Below are positions 20,145 through 32,100 of a DNA stretch of 64,000 bases, in pieces. A program made the translations under genes and the position numbers. Numbering within the stretch: position 1 is the first letter of the stretch; each line of letters begins with the position of its first letter. The DNA comes from Favolaschia claudopus (Eukaryota > Basidiomycota > Agaricomycetes > Agaricales > Mycenaceae): assembly GCA_037176885.1 (NCBI GenBank), contig JAWWNJ010000009.1, positions 2,790,001 to 2,854,000 of the forward strand, written 5' to 3'. Below the pieces are notes generated by a model that worked only from the letters and a program-made list of their open reading frames with translations, made no database searches and was not told where the DNA came from.

Positions 20145-21515
20145 ATGTCGATCATCCAAAAACTGCGAAAACGTATCGACAAGCTCTCTTCTGCTATCGA
20201 GGCCCAGGAACTTCTGCTACAGAAGTTGATCGATAGGCGCACCGAGGTCCAGCGAGAACTTAATTATTACCTAGACCCGATGGCACGCTTACCCTTCGAA
20301 TTGCAATCCCATATCTTCATGCTTTGCACTCCCTCGTCAACGCTGATCGAGTTACGCTCTAAGATCTACCCGCTTTGTACTCACGACTCGTCAACGCTGA
20401 AGCCAGACCTTACTGCACCCCAGATGGTCTTTCTCGCGGTTTCTCGACTGTGGCGCAATATTGCTCTGGCGACGCCAAGACTCTGGTGCGACATCCAAAT
20501 CGATGCATCGCTACATAGGCCGAACTATCGAGATCTCTCTGAACTCTGGCTCGCTCGCGCACAGGATCTTCCGTTGTCCATGACCATTGGTGGTCCTCTG
20601 GCTCTGACACAGAGTGTTCAAGACTCGGTGGCGCAGCATAGTCATCGATTGGAGAACTTGACCATCAGTCTCTTGCGTCACATGCAGACCCCGGACATAA
20701 AATTTAATTGGGACGAAAGCACCCCGTTTTCTTGCATGAAATGCCTCACGGTCGAGGCGGACAGGTTAACCTATTGTGGTGCCATGAGACAATGGCTGGA
20801 TGTTCTGCGCGCTGCTCCAGCGCTTTCGAGCCTACGGCTCGACAACATATACTTCCGCACAGACACTGGCATCGGTGCGGATCATCATCTTACGCTCGCC
20901 TCCCTGCGCTATCTGCAGCTAGGAAAGCCATTCACCTGGGACTTGAGGCAGGAACACAGTAGCACTTTGCTGATCCTGCGATTTCTGACGCTGCCTGCGC
21001 TAGAAGTGCTCAGCATATCTTGCTTCGATCTCCCTTACGAGGAGCTCCTCGACTTCTTAACCCGCTCATCCCCGCCACTCCAGTGCCTCAACATTGCCAT
21101 TCCCTTGGACTGGTCGTTCTCCTTCGTCGCGCGATTCCTTCGTCTCATACCCACACTCATTTCCCTCACACTGTCTGCGACTCCTACCGAGGATCGCTCG
21201 GAGAGATTCCTCCCCTTCATCGAGGTGTTGTCCACCTCGCCTGACCTTCTCCCGAATCTTCGTGAGATCGCGCTGCGGACGGAGATGCCCTTGATCATCG
21301 ACTACGGGTCGGTGGTGGAAATGCTTACTTTCCGGGTCACTTCTTGCCCCACGCCACTCGAGTCGTTCAGGCTTACTTCACCTCTCACTGTACCTTTGCA
21401 GGGGAAATTTTTGCTTCCAATTATGCCTGACGACGACGTTGATTTCGAACTGCACCAGCTGGCGATAAAAGGTCTGAAGATCCATATAGGACCTTGGGCT
21501 AGGAATCTTTTCTGA
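20145..21515 (+). CDS. F-box protein of the agaricomycete family
   Basis: Single-exon frame of 456 codons from the Met before SIIQKLRKRID; the frame continues upstream to 20028 but that part looks untranslated. A short coiled-coil-like N terminus (residues 1-40, with EAQELLLQKLIDRR) leads into an F-box-like motif at about residues 46-80 (ARLPFELQSHIFMLC). A VSRLWRNIALATPRLWCDI segment typical of mushroom F-box proteins follows, then Leu-rich repeat-like segments to the end. Such proteins couple substrates to SCF ubiquitin ligases through Skp1. These families are large and variable, so the substrate cannot be guessed. It looks intact and is the best candidate here for an ordinary host gene. 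Confidence 0.8.
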   Translation: MSIIQKLRKRIDKLSSAIEAQELLLQKLIDRRTEVQRELNYYLDPMARLPFELQSHIFMLCTPSSTLIELRSKIYPLCTHDSSTLKPDLTAPQMVFLAVSRLWRNIALATPRLWCDIQIDASLHRPNYRDLSELWLARAQDLPLSMTIGGPLALTQSVQDSVAQHSHRLENLTISLLRHMQTPDIKFNWDESTPFSCMKCLTVEADRLTYCGAMRQWLDVLRAAPALSSLRLDNIYFRTDTGIGADHHLTLASLRYLQLGKPFTWDLRQEHSSTLLILRFLTLPALEVLSISCFDLPYEELLDFLTRSSPPLQCLNIAIPLDWSFSFVARFLRLIPTLISLTLSATPTEDRSERFLPFIEVLSTSPDLLPNLREIALRTEMPLIIDYGSVVEMLTFRVTSCPTPLESFRLTSPLTVPLQGKFLLPIMPDDDVDFELHQLAIKGLKIHIGPWARNLF

Positions 21516-22460
21516 CTTGATCACTTTTGGTAAGCTTGCAAGTCGTTGCTGCGTGGCCTCTTCATCTCACAACGAGTCGGCGACGACCTGCATTGTGCTC
21601 GGCAGCCCATCCCTCCCCTCAGACAGCCGACTGTAACTCGTGCTTTGCTCGCTCGATTTAGCGCCTCTGCGCCATGATCCCGCGCTCACGACATTGCTTG
21701 TCTTACCCCCCTGTATTTCCCGTTTGTTCTGTCCAATGTGCTTTCCGGTCTGTTTTTATATTCGATGTTCTACAGAGATTCTCGTATCATGCTCATTTTA
21801 CTTGAGCGCATCCGGATACACTAGCGATTGAGCGATTGTAACTTTCCGACTTGTGTACAGTCCTACTTAATGGAAACGTTACGACTGAGAATGATTATAT
21901 ATTCTGAAAAGAAACCCAATCGCTTTGTTCGACGGCGATGCGATCCCAGCGTGAACGTAGAGTTTGGCCTAACCTTGCAGACGATTTAAATCAGACAAAA
22001 AACGTCGACAAGTATCGAGAGCTCAAGATCAGTAGTCACTAGTCACTCACTGAGAGTTTCAAGTTTCGATGTGAGAAAGACACATGTCGGTCTGAAGGGC
22101 GGATTCTGTTCCACTCGCCTCACTCCGTCGTTTCCACCGAACTTGCCAAGTGATGCAGTAGAGGCGGCAAAATTGGCAGTGCGAAGTTTGGATGCAGCGT
22201 CACGGTTCCCGCCAGACGGATAACCTCACGAAAAGGAAGTACAAGCCTCGAGAGTAGGGTACAACATACGAAGTGTTGTAAGGGGTAGGCAAACGCTGGC
22301 TCCTAGTTTCGGCGCTCAAGTCACTCAGCTCAAGAAAATGCTCAGAAAATGAAATGGCGGATGGAGAGTTGCGACTATCGTGGTCAGGTGCAAAGACATT
22401 AAAACTACTGTCGGTCAGTACAGTAATCGGCGTCCATAATCTAATATATCACTGCATACT
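21516..22460. other. Gene-free spacer before the tandem array
   Basis: Contains the F-box 3' flank and the SDR 3' flank. Homology with the other unit junctions starts near 22350 (GGCGGATGGAGA word, also near 54205). No gene or RNA seen. Confidence 0.5.
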
Positions 22461-23447
22461 TTATACGAATCCCTGAAGTAAGAACAAATCAGTCGGCAGT
22501 CCGGTAAAAAGAACGAAAGGACAATCTTACCCCATTGACCCTAACATTCTGACCATTTACCCACTGCGCCGCGGGACTCGCGAGGAACGACACCACCGGC
22601 GCGATATCATCCACCTCGCCTAACCGTCCACTCGGCGCGAGCTTCGCAATATGGTCGATCACCTGCTGCGGTTTGCCCTCGCGGAAGAGCGGGGTGTCGA
22701 CGGGGCCGGGGGACACGGTGTTGACGGTGATGCCTTTGGCGCCGAGGTCCTTTGCGAGGATGCGGGAGAGTTGCTCGACGGCGCCTTTGGTTGCGGTGTA
22801 GATGAGGGAGTTGGTGGCGACGACTGGTGGGATTGGGAGGTGAGTTAGGGATTGGCGGAGGAGGGGAGTGAGAGTAGAGGAAACGTACCGGTGGCGCCGG
22901 TGAGACTGGTGGAGAAGAATATTATACGGCCGCCGGCTGAAAATCTATTAGATATAAAGCATGATATGATCATGACGGAGAACGTACGGGTGGGTAAGAG
23001 CGGTGCGGCGGCATGAGCCAAGAACAACGGGCCCTTCACGTTCGTCGCAAAATGCGAGTCATAAAACTGCTCATCTACATCTGCAAGAACCTTCGACCCC
23101 ATAATCCCAGCATTCAGCACCAATATATCGATCCCGCCGAACGCCTTCACAGCTTCATCGACAAGATGTTTCCCACCAGCGATTGTCGAGGCGTCAGCTT
23201 TGACTATCGCAGCGGATCCACCGGAAGATTTGATTGAAGACGCAACCTCTTCAGCAGCTTTGGAGTCGTTGACATAGTTGACTACGACTTTCGCGCCTTG
23301 GGCGCCCATGTGTTTGGCGATGGCGGCACCGATGGACCGCGAGGATCCAGTAATAACGGCGATTTTTCCTGTAGAAAGAGACGTTCGGTTAACTCAGGCT
23401 GCGATTGAGCCCAATCCGCGAAGCTTACCTTTCAGAGACATGGACAT
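22461..23447 (-). CDS. Short-chain dehydrogenase/reductase, copy 1
   Basis: Five exons on the minus strand (23447-23429, 23368-22988, 22936-22889, 22823-22531, 22472-22461) splice to 753 nt, giving 250 aa, the usual length of a classical SDR. Visible motifs are the cofactor-binding TGSSRSIG at residues 12-19, the NAG motif (LVLNAGIMG), a catalytic YTATKGA (YxxxK) following a FFSTSL serine segment, and SPGPVDTPLF after the active site. A VNYVNDS segment after the second strand suggests NADP(H) preference, which is inference. The enzyme would reduce or oxidise a carbonyl/alcohol substrate; the substrate cannot be told. The gene is intact and is the outlier among the first three copies only near its 3' end. 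Confidence 0.9.
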
Positions 23448-23500
23448 TTTGCAGGGAGGAGTAGAGAAGAGTTGGTATGTCGTTTGTCAAAGATACTCAT

Positions 23501-23510
23501 GATTATATAG
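23501..23510 (-). promoter_or_regulatory. Probable TATA box of SDR copy 1
   Basis: CTATATAATC on the minus strand, about 55-60 bp upstream of the SDR start codon. The motif recurs at the same place before the other three copies (34240, 44912, 55326). Confidence 0.55.
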
Positions 23511-24280
23511 CAGCAGGGAGAATGTGGGTCTTGACGTCGAGTCGCACAACGATCGTGAGCAAGTGGAGGCAAGCCGGCGCTGGGTGGGTCGCGCCGAATG
23601 GCCCATCATCGAATTCGGCTTTTGGCATTTGCCGAATGCTCATGAAAATTCTGAGAAAAGATGCTGAAAAAAGCGGAAAATTCACCACACTCGAGATAGG
23701 TAAGTGCATAGAGAAGCAAGTGTTCGGTCCTTGGCCACGGTGTTAAATTGAAGCCTAGGTGTGTAGAAATGAGGACCAGAAATTCGTGTCGTGGATCTTC
23801 GGAGTTGGGTGGGTCAGCGACCCCGCCCACATATTTGAAGAGGGCGAGAGGGGTGAGAGTGCTTTCATCCTGAGGTGGGTGTAGTCGTTTCCGTCGATGT
23901 TCCGCCAGCCATAGTGGAGACCCTCGAAAAAGATTTTAACGAACTGAGTTTGAATGCGTCAAGACGTGAATTTCGATAAATTGCTACACGCGACGCGGTC
24001 AAGCTGCAAGACTGCAAAGACTGGAATCAGTGTTAGAGAGGTAGGTAGCGAACACGCGATCTCAAGGGGGGGTAGAATAGTTCGCCGCCGTGCAAGGTTG
24101 AATCGTCGTAATTGCCATATTCATATTGAAAGGGATCAGGAATGGTGAGAGAGAAAAAGGGTTTGTATGTCATTCAACTGCTTTCCAAGTCAATTGAAGT
24201 AGAGCTGTAAGAGCCAGAGGTTAGCTTGAGTAGGTGGAGGTTGAAGTTCAAGTTGAAGGAGTGGCGTACCATCGGCAATA

Positions 24281-24293
24281 GGGTTAGGGTTAG
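24281..24293 (+). repeat. Interstitial telomere-like motif
   Basis: GGGTTAGGGTTAG, two TTAGGG units, the telomere repeat of most filamentous fungi. Also at 35020 and 45692; a degenerate form is near 56106. A second TTAGGGTTAGG lies at 31649. Short enough to be chance. Confidence 0.4.
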
Positions 24294-24479
24294 CTAGCTC
24301 GCTCTTGGCAACGTTCACCACAACCCTTTTCTTCAGGCTGAACACCATGCAAAGAATGCGCCTCAAAGCCACTGCCTGACGCCTTCAAGATCTTTCATCG
24401 TCTCGCTCGTAATTTGGTCTCTGAAAACGCCTTGTCACCGGTCGGGATCTTGCGCCATTCGAGATGTCTCACTCTCCAG

Positions 24480-25810
24480 CCGGCCGTCGTCTCACCTCCA
24501 CACCCATTCCCCAACTCTCCCCGGCAACAACGACACGAATTGCACGAGACATAAACGCCGCGTAGCCGCTACCACGGGCAAAAGGTGCGTGGCGATGCTT
24601 TTTGAAGGTTTCTCTTGTTTCTCATCCCTCTCCCTCTAGCTCGGTCTTCCCACCGCACGACGTAGCGCCCCCGCCGCCCCTTCCCTACCGCACCACCTTC
24701 GTCTCGTGCACCCAATTTGACCACTCGCCGCACTTGCCACTTAACCACACTTCCAAATGCGTCACATTCGCGGTTTCGCTTACACCCCCATCCCGCTCAC
24801 TCTCCCCGCCTCTATCTACCACCACCCATCAACCACCCATGTCCACCGACGCATCAGCGGCGACGTCAACGTTATAAACGTGCGTCACCGCTGTCTTTTT
24901 GAGTACCCACGCTAACGACGTCTTTTTTGTTACTTTTTTTTTTACCTTTTCCACGCCGTTCCCGCTCTCACACCAATCTCCCTTCGCACCACCACTCTAC
25001 GCACCCACAGCCACCGACTCCACACCTCCCTGCCCGACGCCCGCCGTTCGCGAAGCCGGCGCTGACATGTGGATATCTACAGGGTACAGCAAAGTAAATA
25101 CAAGGTATGTCCACCTCTTACAACTCCCTCCCGCGCCCTACTAACGACATCTCCGTCTCCCCTAGCCCACCGCCTTTCCCCTCGACTCGTACCCGCCGCC
25201 CCGCTCGATCCCGACCCCCAGAACGCCGCCGCTGCGCCGTCTCCACGCTTTTCCGACAACCTGGATCCAAAACCGACCCCTCTCCCTTCCATCTCCAGCA
25301 CCCGCGTCGCGCCCCAACCGACGGCGCCGCCGCCGCCTGCCTTCGTCGACACCATCAAGACGCCGTCATCGTCACGCCGGCGCCTCCGCGTCTCGACCGA
25401 CTCGAAAATGCGCGCTAGAAATCAAAATCAGCTAAGTTCTTTTGTTTCTGATGCTAAACGAAGGAGAAAATCACTCACTTCTTGCAATAGACTCCTCGTC
25501 ACCCTCAACCCCGACATTGTCGTTTCGGCGCGCCGTGCGCCGATCGACTCTGAAATGCGCGGAAATCTAGATTCAAGTGAGTTCTTTATTGTTTTTGACG
25601 CCGCACTGAACGAAAACACTCACCTGTCTCCACAGATTAAGGCGCTGCCGACTCGGCAAGACGCTTGGGAAGGCGGGGATGCGTGGGATTGCTGGCGGGC
25701 GGGCGCGCGTTCGCGGCGGGACGAGAATGGAACGGCGGGGATGGGCGGCGGGTCGGGTCGGGCTGTCGAAACGAGACGACACGAAGTCGATACGGTAGCG
25801 TAATCTACCT
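24480..25810 (+). other. Intron-bearing Pro/Ser-rich block of unit A
   Basis: Canonical plus-strand introns are visible: a donor after TTATAAAC near 24878 with a GCTAACGACG branch region, and one from GTATGTCC (25104) through CTACTAACGACATC to CCCCTAG (25165). Downstream a 244-codon frame (25069-25803) is open but Pro/Arg/Ser-rich and spans introns. Units B and C repeat it; B has lost 67 bp with an acceptor. No known domain. Confidence 0.4.
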
Positions 25811-28800
25811 ACAATGTAACTTAATAGTCAATTTGAATGAAATGGCGCTTGTTTCAAAATCAAATGACATCTGCGGGCTGAATTGTCAGTAAGGAAATCG
25901 TGACCGGCGTACGACTCGAATTGAAGTGGAAGTGAATCAAAGGAAAGACAGGAAAATTCACCTGTATTAAAATGAAGGCGCGAGCTGGACGGAGTTGGGT
26001 CGTGTTTTTGGAAGAGATGAGTTATGAACCGTGCGCTGAGTTGGGTTGTCAGCGCACGAGGAAGATGAAGAGAAGAAATGAATGCTTACCTTCAGAACCC
26101 TTCAACCTCTTCACCCCGAAGCAAATTGAACGCGAGTCGACTCAAGTCGACTCGCTCGGGTTGAACAAACCCGCAGATTGAGAATTGAGGCGAAGATCTG
26201 GGAAGCAAAGGAAAGATTAGTTGAAGTTGAACGTGTAGAGACGACGACACAAAAGGAAACAAAAGGAAATCAAACAAGGTGGACAAAATGAAGGGGCGTA
26301 CGTACCCGTCGAGGACTCGAGAATCAAGTCAAAGATGAAATTGAGTTCAAGTCAACCTTGAGTTTGAATTACCTACTTGACTTGCAACCAACCAACCAAC
26401 AAACGAACAAAAGAAAGAAAACAAATAAGTGGAACGGAACTCACCCCACTCGAGTCCGAGGTTCATTCAACTTCTAATGAAACTTTGACTTCAACCTTGA
26501 ATGGATTTGTCGACTCGAGAACAATCGTTCGCGTTGAACCTGTAGAAGGAAAAGAAAGGTTAAGGTCAGTTGAGGTTCGGTTCGAGTTGATGTTGAGTTG
26601 AACTCACAGAATAGATAAAAGTCAGGTGTATATATGTATACCTTCGCTTGTATAGGTGCGCGCGCGCGATTCAAAGCGGCATAGGTTCATCCTTCAAAGT
26701 TCAAGTTAATGATTAGAGTAACGAATTGAAATTGAACGTACCTCAAGCAAAAATGCCATACTTTCGGCGTTGAGTTTGAGGTACACGGGAGGCTTGGTGC
26801 GGCGGGGCATAGATTCAGTATCTGGGGTGTATAGAAGCACATTTAGCATCAATTCGAGTCGTGTTTTTGGAGTAGAACGTGAATACATACCGGCATAGTC
26901 GAGGAGCAGCGTGAAGAAATGCATACCAGCCCCGACCTGCTGAAATGAAGCGCAAAATCAGTAATGCGATGCAACGAAATTCAAGGAATTAAACCCAGGC
27001 AAGCCGAAATTAAAGCCATCGACAAAAGAAAAGTGACTAGAAGATAAAACTCACCAACGAGCCATATCCATTGACTGGCAGACGTTCTCACGTCGAATGG
27101 GCTGTTGAATGCAGTCAGCGTGTTGATGATGAAACAGGAAGGAGAAAAGAAACGGCGCACCGAAATGTGCATCTCACTGCACCTCGGCGGTTGAAAGCAA
27201 ACCTGACAAGAAATCAAAGAGTCAGTGTACCTCGAGAGATGAGTAAGGCCAATACGACGCACCTTATGCCTAAAAACCTCAACACCTCCTGACAACAACT
27301 CGAAGACTTTAAAGAGAAAGAGAAAGAATATACTAGCCCAAGTGAACAGTCAGATGAATTGAAACCAGACGACGTTAAGAGAGAAGGAACTTACTTGAAT
27401 ATAAACGACACAGTAGTAGGCTACTATAGAAAGCAAGATTAGTTCAATAACAACTCGTTCGAATCAATACACGCACCGTGATTAGCAACTAGAACTAAAT
27501 TGAAATGAAGTTGGTTGAGGGGTAGGATGAAGGGCCGGGTTGAAGACGAACCTGTAGAGGATGGAGTTAGTCAAGGGAATAAAGTCGAAGTGAGATCTGA
27601 ATAGAAGGTTTAAAATAAATATGAATGTAATGAGAGGAAAGAAAGGTTGGGTTGGGTTGGGATTATGAACAATGTCGGCGAAAGGGTATGTTGAGTGGCG
27701 CGAGGCGGGAGGGATAGAATGAAGAAGAAAGTAAAAGAGAGATAAAAAAGATCACCTCTAGCACAGACCGCTCAACACCACCCAACCCGAATCCAACATC
27801 GACGTCGACCACGGCGAGCTAGGAGACACATCAGCGAGGAGACTACGGTAGACGACGTACGAGAGGTTGGAGGCGGCGAGCAAGCAGAGGAGAGGTTGAG
27901 AGGGAGAGGTTGAGAGAGGAAGGTGGTGGTAGGAGGGAAAGGAGGGAGATGGGTTGGACTTCAACCCACGGGCCTTATATACCCTCACCTCCTCCCGATC
28001 TCCTACCCGATTTCCCTAACCCTCCCATGGCGAAAACAACGCAAATCGGCCCCGCGGACCTCGCAGAGTCAGCTTAAAATAGAATCCTCCGCCTGAGTCA
28101 TCCTACACGCGGTGTCTCATCAGGGTGGTTGGAACCCTGAATTAGCCAGAAATATTCAGAACTCAGCGGAGATGCAATTAACAAGCCCACGCACCGGATC
28201 CCAGATAGATTTGCTTGTTTCCAATAGTTTTCGTCACCAAACTCCGCCGATACCTTGATCCTCCGCCCTGAAAACTCGGATGTCGCAAAACCGTCGAATC
28301 GTAGCTATCGAGCGTTGGACACCAATACGAGCTAGAGAACAAGTCCAAAAAGCAAGTTAGAGTATAAGGAATGTCTCCTAAATCTAAAAACAGCATGAGT
28401 CATAACCATATCTCCAGATAAGCGAGATGTGCGAAAACGAACCAGATTTACCTGAGCGTTCTCCGCCGCCCTGCTGCCTCCCACACCGCCCCAAAATCAT
28501 CGCCCGTATCTAAGAAACTCAAAATAGCGAATTAATGCCGCATGCCCGCGGTCTTCGTCTTCGATTTCGATTTTTTGCTCGATTGCGTGAAGTCGCCGTG
28601 TTTGCAGATCCAGCGGCCCTGAGTGCTCATTTGCGCCGGATTAGCACTAGAGTAACTACTATATGTATACAAGTACTCACCTAGGACCCCCCAGCCCAAA
28701 GACCCAGCGAAACGAAAAAAGATGATGGAGGGAGAAGACAAGGAGTGAAGAACTTCCTATTCTGGACGCTGGCGTTGAACTGTCAAACTCTGTTTGGCGG

Positions 28801-29000
28801 TGCTTGCGCTCGGCTTGCTCTCTCCCGCCACCTCCGAAACTTTTCTATCGGCTCTCTTCACAGCGGCACTCTGGCGAACCCGGCAGCGTATGCTTGGACC
28901 AGCGGCATTCAAGGTCCCCGTCGTTTCGGCATCCAACAGGCGGCCTGGAAGCAAGTTAAGCGAAATTGGCCGATTTGATTGATATCAAATCCATCCCTTC
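25811..29000 (-). other. Minus-strand intron-dense block of unit A
   Basis: Corresponds to the 15.5-18.6-kb block of the inverted copy. Minus-strand splice sites are repeated, for example GTAAGCATTCATT after TTCTGAAG near 26090 and GTGAGTTTTATC near 27050, with short exons between. A G-rich GGTTGGGTTGGGTTGGG lies near 27645. No continuous coding frame is evident. Confidence 0.4.
27973..27981 (-). promoter_or_regulatory. TATA box, unit A
   Basis: TATATAAGG on the minus strand in the same context as 16475-16483. Confidence 0.55.
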
Positions 29001-29189
29001 AACACGCGGAATTGCGCTGCCGTAGGGCTTCTCGGGCTGTAAAGGCCAGTTCTGGCGTCACTAGGGTCTCCCGCCGCCGTCTATTTCTGGTTCTGCTTGA
29101 CTCGCGCGATGGACTGCCCCCGATACCGACGAAATTGAATCGGGATGTCGTTCGACGGTCAAAAATAGTTATTGCTCAGCTCAAATCGC

Positions 29190-32100
29190 CGAGTTTGAGG
29201 TAAGTGTGTTCTGCTGATTGTGAGGGTGAATTGCTATTCTCATTCTATTTCGTTCCTGTCCGCATTTAGTTCCGATTCTATTCAAAAACTTGTGACGATG
29301 TTAAAACATGTTCAAATTGACATGTCGGCTTTCGGCTCTGAGAGTTAATGCTGCCTCTGAAGGATTGGGTTTGCTTTGAATGTGAGTTTCTGTCTCTATT
29401 CCGTTCCGTACCTTTGAGTCATTTTCGCCTTCTCATTTAAATCCCTTTCCAGATCCTCGAGGAAGTCGATGAGATGTTCTCCAACCTGGATCATCGAGCA
29501 TTCAATTCCACAGGAATATTGTATTTAGCGCGATAGTGAGTTACTTATTTCTTGCTCTCTCCTCTTTTCTCGAGCTTGTACATTCGTGTTTGAACTCAAA
29601 GCGCGTTGAGTTGGTTCCAGTTCTATCTTCGCGCCAAACCACGTCACGGAAGCGCTCATAATATCGGTGCCCATGCGCCAATCCCACTCATTCGAGTAGC
29701 TACGACAGCGTTCGGAGCGCGAGTCCGGAAATAACCCACTAACCAATCTAGTTACCATTTTCCCTTAGAATATTTGACTCAACGGTTGCGTTGCAGAAAC
29801 ATCACCCGATTTGGAAGCATCAAAATCGGCGGAACCTGTGCGGTCAGGGTCAACGACACGGGTGTGTTGATTTGTTTTGTTGAATGATTGATCACGGCAC
29901 AGCACGTCTCTTTATTACCACCACCACCCCAACGTCTCTTTCTCCCACTTTTCGCCCTCTTCCTCCGCTCTTCGTCTCGCCTCGTCAACGCCAACCACCT
30001 TCATTCATCCTACGTCCACCGATACCCTGCCTCCAGCTTCTGTTCTTCACACTCGACCGTCGCATATGTGAGCCACTTCCATCTTCCACCTTGTATTCAA
30101 TGCTCACGATTTTTTCAGCCGTTTTTGAGCTCGCCTCGCATCCACAAGCAGACCTCGCCGACAATGACTTCATAGGACTTCATCTACACGGCGCCGACTC
30201 CAACTCAACCAGCCGGTGAGCCACTCATTTCTCTTTTCATTTTTCAGTACTGACGATTCCTCTGGCCCGTTTTCGAAGACGCCTTCGCCACCGACGGTCA
30301 AACTCCCGCCTCCACATTCAACTCAACATCTTGGAGTACGCCAATGCCCACCAAGCTCATGACGCATGCGCCGCGAGCCTCGCCAAGGCTTCGAAGTTCT
30401 TCAGGTACGTGAGCCTCTCGACCTACTGATCTTACAATGATTCTGACGACATTCCAACAGTGTTGGACATCATACATTTAGATCTTCGGCCGCCGGCAGG
30501 CAAGCACCCGCCCCTTCATCTCAAACCACCAAATCGACCTTCGATCTTGGAAGACCTCGGCGACCGAGTGGCGCGTAGCGGCGCAAACATTTAACTGCAT
30601 ACATCAACGTTACGCGAGCGGGGATGTGCGAACGGTAAGTCTTTTACTCTTGCTTCTCAATATCAACTGACCTTCAACTTTTTGTCAGAGATACAAGCCG
30701 CCGGCAGGCAATTTCCGCGTCCTGGACGTCAAGACGGCGGGTTTATACTTCAATCTCGATGATTCTCGGCGTCGGTGAGCGCCGCGCAGCGGCGCGAGGC
30801 CCAGTGACGGTATATACCGACGTCCCGCAAGCGGGCCGCACCTCCGGCGAGTACTCAACACTTGTTTTCGATAGCACAATGTTCCAGTTTTCAAGCCGCC
30901 GGCAGGCTAGCCCCGCGTCTCCACGTTAAAGGCCTAGGTGGGAGCGCGGCGCAGCGGCGCGGTATCGACGTTTTGCGAGCGGAACGCATGATCTCGTGAG
31001 TCTTCAACGCCTTGCCCCTCAATGCTTCATTTCTGAGTTTATACCAGCTTTTTTTTCACAGGCTCGGGCCGCCGGGAGGCTAACCCCACCCCCGACATTC
31101 CACCCATCGAGTTCCCAAACAACTCGAAGGGGGTGTTGTCTCCGTTACCGCCGCGCCGCGCAGCGGCGCTTACCTTGCATTACCTATGTTTCGCCACCCG
31201 GGCAGCGGCATCTCATGTATGCAACCTCCCTCTGCTAGTCAAACCTATCGCTGACTTTTCATACAGGAATTTGGTTTACACTTCCGTTTGTTCAAAGGTA
31301 GGTTCAAATATTCCTTCCAGTTCAAAACTTTGACTAGACAGATTGTCGTCCGCTGAACGACGATACCATGAGCGAACTGTACTGCCGGTGAGCTCACGCG
31401 TACCATTCTCTTTAGATTGGACTTCAACTCATTCATTCAACGAAGATGCTTGTGAAGTAAGGATTATTTAAACATTGAATCCGCTGCGACGTCCGCCGAC
31501 CGACAATTACTAGATAGAACGAGTTCCCGCGAGCGGCTCATATGCTCGGTAAGTTGTTCATCCTGTTCAATCAACGTCAACTTACCATTCGGTGGCTGCA
31601 GACGCCTCTCAATTTGAATATCTGCGAGCGGGTTCTTCGTACCCTAGATTAGGGTTAGGTCTTCGTGCTAGACGAGTGCGAAGGTATTCTTTGATTCAAT
31701 CTCATTCAACACTTATCCCGCTTGTCACTTTCAAAATTCGATTTTTTCAGAGTTCCCGCGAGCGGCCCCGATCGTAAGCTCCCGTTTCTGTATGTCTTTC
31801 TTCTTTCTACAACGCTAACTATACCTCTAATTTTCAAAATTTGATTTTTCGCCGTCCCGCGGCCTTCAACTTCAATTCCTAGCCTTCAAGAGGGCTCAAA
31901 ATCGTGTTCAAGAATCACAAATACACGACATATCAACTTCCCGCGACCAACGAATGTACTGGTAAGTTTTCTGCTGCCTCTGTTTTGATCGAGTTCTGAC
32001 TCCATTTCTTTTAGCAATGCTTCAAAATTCTCAACTCTGCTTCAAAACGGCGGCTTTCAGTCAAAAATCGCGATGACACGACGTATCGAGTGCCCGCAAG

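Noticed and set aside
23013..23237. Small plus-strand frames opposite the SDR genes
   Set aside because: Antisense shadows of conserved SDR exons, repeated in every unit for that reason.
25069..25803. 244-codon frame in units A and C as a single-exon gene
   Set aside because: It crosses GT-AG introns with good branch sites, is low in complexity, and is broken in unit B.
26981..27298. 105-codon minus-strand frame
   Set aside because: It spans splice-like junctions that are shared with the inverted copy and is not kept there as a continuous frame.
28745..28978. Conserved 77-codon frame (matches 15478-15711)
   Set aside because: Both strands are open over the same stretch and unit C is frameshifted, so nucleotide conservation explains it better than coding.
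30480..31160. CRISPR-like array from the regularly spaced GCCGCCGGCAGGC words
   Set aside because: Spacing is irregular (about 170-205 bp), the intervals are homologous to each other, and the genome is eukaryotic.
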